64,000 nt of DNA from Anas platyrhynchos (Eukaryota > Chordata > Aves > Anseriformes > Anatidae). Made by a program: the position numbers and the translations under genes. Within the stretch, counting starts at the first letter, position 1. Every line of letters begins with the position of its first letter. Under the pieces are notes generated by a model, which was not told the DNA's origin, made no database searches, and saw nothing but the letters and a program-made list of their open reading frames with translations. Where the stretch lies: contig NC_092604.1 of the NCBI RefSeq assembly GCF_047663525.1, positions 12,449,501 through 12,513,500 on the forward strand, read 5' to 3'. This document shows, piece by piece, positions 54,085-64,000 of the stretch.

Positions 54085-57000
54085 GTACAGGCAGCCGTTC
54101 TGCCCAGGTCTGCAATCCCCAGAGGTGTTGCCAGATACTGTTGAAAGCAGAACTTCTTACTCCTTTTCTCTCCTGTACCAGTATCGATCCAGCTTAGGCA
54201 GAACACAGCCCTGAAGGAGCTAGCTTTCCCGAGTGCACTGCAGGGTACGGGAGTTTTTAGTCCTTCCTCAGGGAGAAGTGCTGCGTGGAGCTCTCACTGC
54301 AGCAGCAAGTAGCCATCGGCACCGTCCAGGCTGTGGAGTTAGAGTTCATGCACACAGCACAGCCTTCAAACGTACCTTGCCCGTGTGCTCAAGTGCTGGG
54401 CAATTTACTCATTTAGGAATATCAGTTTATCTTAGACTCAACTCTGAATCTAACAGTGGTTCTAACGTCTTCTTTCTACTTTCTAATACAACAACTTAGT
54501 GTTCTCAGAAACAGAAAATATTTTTTGTGTAATCCTCAGCTAAAGGTAAAGGGCAGACTCAAGCCAAAGTGAATATCAATGCTGCCTTAGTTGAAGATAT
54601 TATCAATTTGGAGGCAACCAATGAAGACATGCAGGCGGTGGTGGAAGCTCTGAAAGAAGATTTCAACAAAAATGTCAGCGTTAGAACCTCACCAGGTTGG
54701 TAACTTTCTTGTACGGTGCTCTACTGCCTGTAAGGAAGGATACCCATCCTAGTAACAGAGAAGTCCGTTTTTTTCAAAATTGATTTTCTTTTTATTGAGT
54801 TATTCACTGGGCACCCGATTACTGCAACCTTGACATCCCCAACTGAAGGCTCTCTTCACCCTGAGCTTGACCAGGAAGAATCTATTTTTGTTAATAGCTT
54901 CCTGGAAATAGCTTTTCTAAGTGGGAGATGTCAAAAGTGTCTAACTGAACTGTTTGCAGATGTGATGAAGAAGCAGGTTGTCAGCTAATGGTGCAGTAGG
55001 GCAGGAAAAATCCAATTGCCATTAAATTAGCCTTTTGGAAATTGCCATCAGGCTGGTGTCTGGCATATACAAACTTTTTTTTTTTTGCTATGCATCTTTG
55101 TGGTTACTGACCTTTACAAGCCTTATTCACTTACTGAATTTTGTGTTTCAGGAAGAAACGTGAATATATTTGACTAAGCTACAGTTACTATAACACTCTG
55201 AACATATGTATTTGTAAGTAGTATCAAGTTTCAGGGATAAAATTTAACATTAAACAATGACCAAATTTGAATCATTCACCACCCCTGCTCTGGCAGGGGC
55301 ACTTCAGTTTTTAATGGAGTTGGAAAGTGTAGCTCAGTCTCTTAACTATTTATTTTAACCATAGGTATTTTTTTTAATTGCACTGATAAAGTACCTCTTG
55401 TCCCATGTGCCTTTTGGCCTGTTAACATTTTGCAGCAGAAACAAGAGAGCAGATTAAGAGTAGCTCAGGGAGAAACTGAATACTTTAAATTAGGCAGTGT
55501 ATAGCACCTCCTCTTGGGACTTGGAAAAAATGAGGGGTTTAAGGGAACGTTGCTAAGTTAAAGACAATCATTTTCTAGATCTTTGTAATAACATTTTAAT
55601 GTTTAAGTTTTAAGAATTAAAAATATTTCCTTTTTATTCTTTGCAATCTTTGTTTAGTTTTCCTATTCTAGTAACAAGTGAGTTTTGTTTTCACGTTTTT
55701 GTGCTCTACAGCAGTGTTAAAATAATTAACTTGCAAATACCGCAGGGGATGCAGAAATATAAACAGCACCTGAAGTATGAAAAAAAAATACATAATTTCT
55801 TTATTAACATCTATATTTCGCACAACAGAAGGAAATTGGGACCCTCTATTCATGTTTTTACTACAGCATCATCCTGAAGTGCTGTATCGTACTGAAATTC
55901 CCGTGTGTTTGGTTCTTTTGAGGGGCCCTTGATCACATAATTGTCGTGACGAAAGATGGGAAGTTTCCGCTGAACCAGCTTGGGCAAATCTCACTGAAGT
56001 CACCTCAGCTCATCATAGTCAACATGACCAATTTTCCTGAGGTAAGGACACGTTACTGAAGGCATGGCAAAGGGAGGTAATTACTGACAGAACAAACGGG
56101 TTGATACCGAGCAAAGAAGCAATTGGACAAAATCAATCAAATCGGACAGGGTCAGAGAGCTCTGACCGCACCGAGTATCGCTTCTCGTCTGAAACAAAAC
56201 AGAAGCCGTATTTTGCTGCTGACTGCACGCTGCACGGGGCAAGTGCTCTGTCTGGAGCAGGGCATCTCCCACGTGTGGCAGCACTGGGGTCAGACAGGAG
56301 TGGTGTGCTGCACATCAGGCCATGAGGGCCCTCAGGCTCATACCCAGAGCACACCACTGACCGGTCAGCTTGCTTTGGGGGTTAGGGTGCTGCAGTGCTT
56401 GGCAGGACACCTGCACACACCGTGCCCTGCCAGGTCTCTGCTTCCCCTGCTTTTTCTGCACCCAGTAGTCTTATGCACGCACCCTCTCCTTTGGTTGACC
56501 CGATCTCCACATGTGGGAGCAGTGCTGGATCTGCCCTGACATTTTATATCAGCGCAGCGCCTTGAGGAGACACAGCCATGTGCTGAAACATAAGTTCAGT
56601 TGGAATAGTCTGTACTTGTGCTGGGGGCACCATCAAACTCCTATAAAGCTTGCTTACTGAGCACAGAGGCTGAGGGCACCCCCTGGAAGCTCATGGAAAG
56701 CAGCTGCTGATGTTGCCTCTGAGCTGGGCCTGGGCTAACGGGAGCAAGGCCTAACACGGGGCCTGCTGTAGTTAGTGAGCTCCTCCATTAACAGCGCCTT
56801 CAGATCAGAACCCCTAAATTTGGGTCAGTTTCCCTTAGTCTTCTGCAGGAGGCTTAGACTTGCCCCCAAATTAGGCAGCAAGTACGAATCACACCCCAGG
56901 ATCAGGCATTAGCAGTCCCTCACAGGGGGCTCCCGCAGATCGACCTGCAGATGCGAGCGGCAGCGACCGCAAGGTTAGCTATTCATCCCGCTCCGGGTCT

Positions 57001-60000
57001 GGAGGCTTGCCAAAGCTTATCTCTATTTATTTTGCAAAGGCTTTCCCCAATTAATTAAGTCAGCAAAGTCTCAGAGGAGGTCAGCATAAGGCACTTGATG
57101 CCTAAGTGTTTCTTAAAGTGTATCCAGCACGTATAATGACTTCGAAGACTGAAGGCCCCTCATCAGCGAGTGCACCGAGGTCCCTCAGAGTGCCAGAGCT
57201 GAGAGGGCCGGAGGAGCCATGGCATGATGCAGCCTCTGTCCACGCAGATCAAGATACCAATATCATCGTGTCTACCATTGCCTGCATTTGCTTTCTAAGC
57301 CAAAGGACCACTCTTCATTTGAACCAGAGCTGTAACTATTTCTCAATGCAATATTTTATACCACAACTGTTCCACGGATAGGCTGAACTGCTTAATAACA
57401 TTATACTCACTTTCATGTGATGTCATTATTTATAGAATATAGCCAATACTTCATAGCATTGAAAAGCAAATAAAAATCCCTGAAGAGTCTGGAAAAGAAA
57501 ATAATTATAGAAGAGGACTTACAGGGCCAAATCCCGTTTGCCCAAGAGTTACAAAACAAACAAGATCATGTCTTTTAACTACAGATATTTTATGTGCTGC
57601 GATAGGATGGGGACAATATTTTCACTATTTCTATCTCTTCTAGAACATATGTTAAACAATACAACTTCTAGCGAGCATTCTCTTCCTACAGAGCATGCAC
57701 TGTGCATAGAATAACACGTTACAGTCCTAACATGCTGAAATCTTCTTTGTTATGTTTTCTCTGCACTTTTTGTGTTTTAGAGTATGGCCGTTGTGTTTTA
57801 CAGAACACTGAGACCAGCATTAATTTCATTCAGTGACATCACACGTTGCAGAGCTAAATGAATGTGCAGAGCTTTAGTTTGTGCCTCGGTTGATAGAAAC
57901 TGAACTTCATAAACACAGTCTACTGTAGCAGCCTGGAGCTAAAGTTAACAATGGGAAAGAATATCAGAAATAGCAATGCGCCTTGTAGGAAATGCCACAC
58001 TAGTGCCAAAGGAATAGACCAGTTTGGTCTTGTTATTGTCAATGTCAAAGAACGAAACAAACTGGCAGAGCACTGTGGGAGTTGCCAGCAAAGCCGTGAT
58101 TTAACCATAACGTTTGATGCTGTGTGAAAGTTCACCAGCACTCTAAAATGGGGAAGGAAGCATTTTACTCACTTTGTAGTTCCCAAGCAAACCTGCACAC
58201 CTCACCTTTTAAGCAGAGCAGTGTCAGTCAGCAGTGATGGAGTTTTGAAAACTTAATCCTAAGTAATAAGCTGTAAAATAAACAGAGCTGGGCACAGGCT
58301 CCGTTCTCAGCCAACTGCTACTGATGTAATGTGGTTAGGTTGTAGTGCTGAAGTGGTTAAGTTAGTTAACTTTTCTAAATTGGCACTGTGTGATTTCTAG
58401 TGGAAAACATTCAACTGGAATTTTTAAATGCTCAGAATCTTTCATCTCCTTTGCCACAGTCAGGCTATGCCTAGGGAATTTATTGCGGTTTCACTCTGCA
58501 TTGCCTCAAACCATTCAAATAGTTTCAAAGAAGCAAAACAGTTTTCTTTTGTTGTTGCTTCCCTTCCCCTCTCCCCCCTTTGTGCCCTTCCTACCCCGAT
58601 ACCGAGCACAGCCATAGTTTCCCATTCAGTTTGATCAAAGCTCTCCGCACCAATGTAACTTCCTGATCTTACTGGTAACAGAAGTAAATGTTTCCATGTT
58701 CTGTGGAGATGGATTGCCAACTATTGACAGAGTTCTGGCATATGGGAATGATTATTTCCTAATTCTCTTTACCTTTTGATCTGTTTTACAGAGCACAGCT
58801 GCAGCTATGAAGGCTATAAGGGAGAGTGGAATGAACCTGAACCCAGAAGTGGATGGGACGCTGATTCGGGTGCCGATTCCGAAGTAAGTGCCCACAGCTG
58901 CCCAAGTTCACCCTCACATAAGATAACACAGGGGGCTGTGGTGAGGACCCTTCAGAGGGTAAGCTCACCCACATTCAGTCCCTGGGACCAGAGCAGCCCT
59001 TGCACCTGTGCGTGCTCAGACCCTGCAGTGACAGAGCCCTCAAAACGCCCTGGTCAGACGCAGAGGCACAAAGTCCCCCGTGTGATCTGCCACCCCAGGG
59101 TTACGTGGCCCTGGGGTGCTGTGAACAGCTCCCACAAAGGGATGGCTGCACACGCAAACCCTGCACACGTGCGCTGTGTTTTAGGAGCAGGTGACTGCTA
59201 AGTAAAGATGAACCGAGTATTTCTCGTGCCTTAGATCTACTTTAGAAATTCTCTGATCAAAATGCTAGATAAAATTCAAGAGAAGTCTAATTGCAGCTTT
59301 CTGTTGCTGTCGGTGAAAGGGAATGACATTATCATTCTATTTGCTGATTTTCTTTTTCCCCCCATGCTCTCTGCCCTTCCCCCATTCCTCAGGAGAGGAG
59401 GCAGAGGAGGAGGGCACCATTATCTTCATAATTGCTGAGGCTCCCGGGTTGCTGCACAGTGGTTTGATTGTTAATGGGCACTTGGGTCATCCTTGAATAT
59501 GAATTGCAGGGGAGGAAACTCCAAAACTACAAATCTTGATCTTTAAAAAAATATTGTTTTTCAAACAAATATGTACGTTCTGTCACTTTCTTTTGTGGTG
59601 TCATGGATCAAAACCAGGTCTTCTCTCCCCAAGAAAGATCTAACATGCTCCCTTGTTCCTCTGGTGCACAAGGGTTGCTGCTCTTGGTCGCTTTCTTCCT
59701 GGACAGTCGGCAGCCCAGGAAGTCCTAAGTTAAATTGATTTTCAGCTTGGAAAACTTGCCTTGCAGGTCTGCCCTCGTGGGCGCCTCTAGTTCCATTTTC
59801 TGACCCACTCTATTGACACAACTAAATCTGTCAGAGTTTCATCCACTTATCAAGAAGTGAAGCAGACTGTTTCAATCTTTAAAACCTTCTAATGCAAATG
59901 GAAGAAAAATAAGCAAGTTCAGCCAGAGACTACTCTTCAATATTATATCTCTGAATTGATTTTTTCTACTCTGAACTGTTTTTTCTATATTTTTCTGAAT

Positions 60001-63000
60001 TATTTAATTTTCTGAACTCTCTAAAAATATTTGCAAAGAACATACAACAGATGGAGGCAGTGAAATCATCAAAATTACAGCAGGTGTGCAAAACAGGCAA
60101 ACAATGAAGAGACAGTGTTTCTGCAGAAAGGGATTCTTTCATGAGGGAAGATGTTAAAAGTAAATCAAACACGAACAATCTCTGCCTGCTCCTAAAAACA
60201 CTTTTTAATCAGACTTAACAGGTGAACACCCATGCATTATATTTTGCCTCGTATGTGCAGCTACACATCAGGGCTTGAGATTGTTTTGACCAAGCATTTA
60301 AAAATGAAATTTACTTTTCAGTATTTATTCTATTAAATAAGTTTTTGCACTGCAGTTAGAATGTACACTAGTTTTAAAAATACACTGTTTTGTTGGTGTT
60401 TATTTCTGCTTCCTGCTAGGATCCCCTCTACTCCCTAAGGTATTAGCCTGTTTGTGTTGCTAGCACTGCATAGGCAATATTTATTTATATAAAAATTATT
60501 CCCTGAGGGTTTAAAAAAAGAAGAAAAAAACACAGCCATGGGAACATTTGTATTGGTCGATCTCGTGGCCGAATTTGACCTGACCTTGTGTCTTTTATGG
60601 TATTGCCTCATTTTTAGATTCATCTTTTTTGGACCCATTGTGTTACACTGGATATTGTTTGTAAATTAGTAATATTTTTACACATGCTTTACTGAAAGCC
60701 AGATGACTCATTTGAAAGTTTAATGACTCATTGTGAGCTTTTATTTTCCTTTGCCCTTTAAGAAATATGCAAAGATACCTACTATGGGGAGAAGGGACTT
60801 GAGAAATTTCATTTGAAGAAAACAAAGCTGTTTGAGCTGCGTTGCTCCAGATCGCTCATCATAATAAGTCTCTTTCATGCTTTTTGTTGAATAATATATT
60901 TTGCACCCTATGTTTATCTGCAATTATGCATGCAGAGTATCTAGTTAAGCCTACTTTCCTTGAACTGATCCCTCTCATTCACAGGAAATTCCTAGCATTT
61001 GAGATACAGAAATTATTCTTACCCGCATAAACGCCTTGTGTTGGAGATGAGATGTGGCCTGCATTGTTTTCACTGTGGGTGTGCTCATGCCATATGCTGG
61101 GAAAGGAGCATCCAAGTGCTGCAGTGCTTAAACCACTGGTTGCTGACTGAAGCAGAAACAGAGGAGATGTTACCCACGGTGTAGGGTGCGTTTCTGAACG
61201 CACTGGTGCGCGGGCACCAGGCTCTGTTATGATCCTGGCAGGGCAGGATCGTCCCTGGAAACCCACGGGGTTTGAGCCCTGCCACTTTACCTGTGGTGGT
61301 GGCACTGATCCAGCAGCTGCCCCTGGATGGGAACCTTGTCCTTGTGCCCTGCTTCTGGCACCCCTTCCCCAGGTTTGCTTCATGCTTTTGGGGGATTAAA
61401 GAGGAAGCAGCTGCAACGGTTACTAGACAGCTTAAGAGTCCCAGATCTGGGTACAGGAATAAACAACTGTCCTTAAAAACCATGGGCCTGGCTCATGTTG
61501 ATGGATTCCTTAACCAGAAACAGCATCTGACTGAAAAAGTGTCCGTTTCTGGCATCGGTGGTAGCATTGCTGAGAATTTACATACGGTCTGGTTGGAACG
61601 TAAAACCCGCTGAGAAACTCCACGGCACTGCGCAGTGATAAAAAGAAATTGGTGTTAATAAAGACAGACAAGGAGGCACGAAAGCTGTGACCCTGTGCCA
61701 AGAAGCATAGGAAATCTGGCAGCCCTGCATAAACAAAAACATTTCCTTAAAGGCTCGGCAGCCCCGAGCAGGCGAGTGATACCCTCAGCACAATTCGCAC
61801 AAGCTGAAGCGAGTGGGGAGGTGAAAAGCGAAGGGCAAACTCTGCCTCCCCCAGCTGAGGCCATCCTCCTGGACCAGCTCGCCCCACCGCCCAGCAGGAG
61901 AGCAGAGGTTTCCAGCTCCCTCCTCCCAGTTTAGCAGCCACGGATTTTATTTTTTTTTCTCCTCTCCCTGCCCCCTCAGAAAGCTGCCTGAGAACCTGAC
62001 CTCACCCAGACCTCTGTTTATGAGCTGGCTTTGCATGTGCCGCAGGACCTCTGGCTTGGGATTTTAAACAAAAGAAGCCCTAAAGGCATCGGCGTTGGGA
62101 TGCACAGGAAACCACAAGTAACCCCGCTCGCTTCTAATTAGGCCTTCGAGTCCCAGTCCCGGCCTGTGCTGCCCAGAAGCCCCTCGCCGTCTGTGTGCTG
62201 CTCGCCCCCCTTGGCAGCAAGGACGGGGCCACGTCGCTGTCCCCAGGGTGTCCCCTGGGTGCGAGGGGGCACCACAGTGCCACAGCTGGGTCCCAGCTCT
62301 ACATCTCTCAGCCCTTCCAGGGATACCAAGTCCCTGCAGTCGCTGATCAGTTCAGGAAAGCTTATTCCCTCCTGTACCTCAAAGTAAAAACAGCCGGCGG
62401 TGCTGAGCAGCGGTCGGAGCCCCTGCAAACATCTGCTGCAGGACGGTGCCAGAGGCAGCACGACGCATGGGGCTGCAGCAAGCTCCGAGAGGCACAGGGC
62501 GATGCACGCTGACAGCCTCCCCGTAAGCAATACCCGCGAGGGGGCAGAGCTGGCGCTGCTGCGGGAGCCTTCGCCCCAGGTTTCCTGATTTCTTTGCAGG
62601 AAGAGTCTTGGCCTCAGTGTTTTGGTGACCCAGGCTGTTGCAGCCAATTTCTAAATATTCGCGTGAAATGTTTATTTTGCAATATCTTCCGCGAGCAGAC
62701 GGGAGCTCTCTGCGTAGCAAGTCTCAGCGAGAGCACTGCGTTTATTCTCAAGGTGATGTGGAAACCGCAATAGCCATGAAAATAATTTACAATATTATTG
62801 TTCAGCACTAACAGTTGATGCTGACAGTGATCAGCTGTAAGTGCTGGAACACTACTGGAGCTAAGATGACATGTCAGCCGATCCCAGGCTCCCTCATCAC
62901 CTTCAGGTTTCAGTTTGGGATGGAAAGTTGGAAGTTTTCTGTGACTGGCACTGTGTCAGGGGAGAGCTGGAGCTCTGTGTCACATCACCTGCGGCTGTAC

Positions 63001-63902
63001 GAGCTGCTAATGTCAGATCCATTTCTGGTGTCACCTCCTTGTCAGACAGGGTGTTACACACGGTCTCGGTGGAGATGCCTGGTCACGATGAGCTGGAGTA
63101 AGGTCAAGTGAAATACAAGCTCTATAGGCTCCAGATAAATGATTCAGCCTCTTCCAGTTGCAGGGAGACAGCTCTGAGTTTCAGGAATGGATGGAGGTTT
63201 CCTCACAGCTTTGCAGGGAAATTACACTTCTCAGCTCTGTCTCAGGTCTGGAGCTGGATTTTCCCTCTTCCCTGCAGATGCTTTGGCAGGAGAAAAAAGA
63301 AATTAAACATTTCAGCATGACTTTCAGGCACTGCAGCGACAACCATAAAACAAGTGAGATTCAGTCCAAGTCCCTAAGCTTAGAGCTGTGCTGGGAACTT
63401 TCTGTTCTAGGCTCGAGACTCTCTGTGCCGAGATGTGTTGCCATGGCAGATGTGCAGAGGTAGCTGAGCTGCCTCAGGGTGACCAAAGCAGGATAAAAGC
63501 ATGCCCTGGGCAGCACCGTTGCGACGTGAAGCCTTGCACAGAACCAGCACCATCGTAACACCTGCACAGCACCACACAGGTGCTCTCTCACAGCCCATCA
63601 GCCCCAGAGGAAGGGGAGTTCTCTGAAAGGTGCCACAGCAGAGATGGCCACTGAATTTACCCCAAGTCCAGTCTGCCAATCACAGGAAATAAATCTGGCT
63701 GTGCTACATGTGACACTTTTCTCTTCCCTTCTTTGTTGATAGGGTCACCAGAGAGCACAGGGAGAGCCTGGCCAAGCTTGCCAAACAATCCACCAACAAA
63801 TCCAAAGATGCCTTGAGAAAGGTGCGAAGCAAAAGCATGAACCAGGTAAAGAAGTTCAAGAGCAAAGTGTCTGAAGATACCATCTGGCTGCTAGAAAAGC
63901 AG
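53913..63902 (+). CDS. MRRF: MRRF, mitochondrial ribosome recycling factor (partial, 5 coding exons)
   Basis: Joining 53913-54084, 54540-54695, 55923-56041, 58792-58883 and 63743-63902 gives 699 nt, 233 codons. Human MRRF has 262 aa and about 25 residues are missing, so one more exon lies past the window. Residues 1 to about 57 form a basic, Leu/Arg-rich mitochondrial presequence (MAMALRCFRHLHSLL, MMRRLPQ) with no acidic residue in the first 30. The RRF domain starts near residue 70 (VNINAALVEDIINLE). It includes VRTSPGALDHI, ISLKSPQLIIVNM, GMNLNPEVDGTLIRVPIP and the helix VTREHRESLAKLAKQ. The protein splits mitochondrial ribosomes after termination together with GFM2. It is head to head with RBM18. 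Confidence 0.96.
54085..54539 (+). other. MRRF intron 2
   Basis: 455-bp intron with no other feature seen. Confidence 0.85.
54540..54695 (+). CDS. MRRF: MRRF coding exon 2
   Basis: The acceptor is AATCCTCAG. It encodes KGKGQTQAKVNINAALVEDI, INLEATNEDMQAVVEALKED and FNKNVSVRTSP plus one base of Gly, the first long helix of RRF domain I. The donor is GTTGGT, a weak one. Confidence 0.95.
54696..55922 (+). other. MRRF intron 3
   Basis: 1.23 kb AT-rich intron with no other feature seen. Confidence 0.85.
55923..56041 (+). CDS. MRRF: MRRF coding exon 3
   Basis: The acceptor is GGTTCTTTTGAG. It encodes ALDHIIVVTKDGKFPLNQLG and QISLKSPQLIIVNMTNFPE, the beta-rich domain II. It ends in phase 0, with donor GTAAGG. 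Confidence 0.95.
56042..58791 (+). other. MRRF intron 4
   Basis: 2.75 kb intron. An AT-rich non-repetitive patch with an AATTAATTAA motif lies near 57010-57060. No exon seen. Confidence 0.8.
58792..58883 (+). CDS. MRRF: MRRF coding exon 4
   Basis: The acceptor is CTGTTTTACAG. It encodes STAAAMKAIRESGMNLNPEV and DGTLIRVPIP plus two bases of Lys, highly conserved with human. The donor is AA|GTAAGT. Confidence 0.96.
58884..63742 (+). other. MRRF intron 5 (4.9 kb)
   Basis: No nested gene seen. The block 59230-59520 and, less clearly, 60180-60620 are AT-rich and non-repetitive and may be conserved non-coding elements. Confidence 0.75.
63743..63902 (+). CDS. MRRF: MRRF coding exon 5
   Basis: The acceptor is TTTGTTGATAG. 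It encodes VTREHRESLAKLAKQSTNKS, KDALRKVRSKSMNQVKKFKS and KVSEDTIWLLEKQ, the helical part of domain I. It ends in phase 0 with donor GTAATT. An in-frame alternative donor CAG|GTAAAG lies inside at 63845/63846. Confidence 0.95.
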
Positions 63903-64000
63903 GTAATTTTTTTTTCCTTTTAGCATATCATGTTTCACAGCTCAGTAGTGTGAACACACAGTGAGCGTTTATGCCAGAGCTTTCTGACAAACCTCCAGCA
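63903..64000 (+). other. MRRF intron 6 (start only)
   Basis: Intronic sequence runs to the window end. The last coding exon of about 25 residues should lie downstream. Confidence 0.8.

Overview
This is a window of vertebrate nuclear DNA. Split exons with GT/AG junctions, CpG islands and introns that alternate GC-rich and AT-rich blocks all point that way. By splicing in silico I recover five protein-coding genes in the order NDUFA8(-), MORN5(+), LHX6(-), RBM18(-), MRRF(+). This matches the order I know from human chromosome 9q33. The compact gene spacing, very GC-rich promoters and near absence of recognisable transposons suggest a bird, probably a microchromosome orthologous to chicken chromosome 17. 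The species call is inference; the gene identities rest on translated exons.

Layout. 1-8192 is intergenic, GC-rich to about 4.6 kb and AT-rich after that, with no exon I can support. 8193-10223 holds NDUFA8 (4 coding exons, 172 aa, complex I subunit with four CX9C motifs). 147 bp away, head to head, MORN5 starts at 10371 (5 coding exons, 172 aa, MORN repeats; last exon after an 11.7 kb intron at 23543-23622). LHX6 lies on the minus strand from 40236 down to a stop at 27876 (9 coding exons, 376 aa; two LIM domains and a homeodomain), with a long candidate 3' UTR that converges on the MORN5 3' end near 24.2 kb. RBM18 is on the minus strand, 52837-44519 (5 exons, 190 aa, one RRM). MRRF runs on the plus strand from a CpG island shared with RBM18. 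Five coding exons (233 codons) are present and the last exon lies beyond the window.

The genes do not form one pathway. NDUFA8 and MRRF serve mitochondria (respiratory complex I; ribosome recycling). MORN5 is a cilium/flagellum-associated MORN protein, RBM18 a small RNA-binding protein, and LHX6 a developmental transcription factor of forebrain interneurons and craniofacial mesenchyme. Promoter motifs fit these roles: an NRF1 palindrome between NDUFA8 and MORN5, an RFX X-box-like site at the MORN5 start, a CRE between RBM18 and MRRF, and PBX/MEIS and NKX2-type sites in an AT-rich island upstream of LHX6.

I did not find a new enzymatic or defence system. The most interesting items are regulatory or structural: a 16-bp-stem GNRA hairpin, a 36-bp near-perfect palindrome, a perfect 9-copy minisatellite, the overlapping uORF of MORN5, and the TATA/start-codon arrangement and alternative C-terminus of LHX6.
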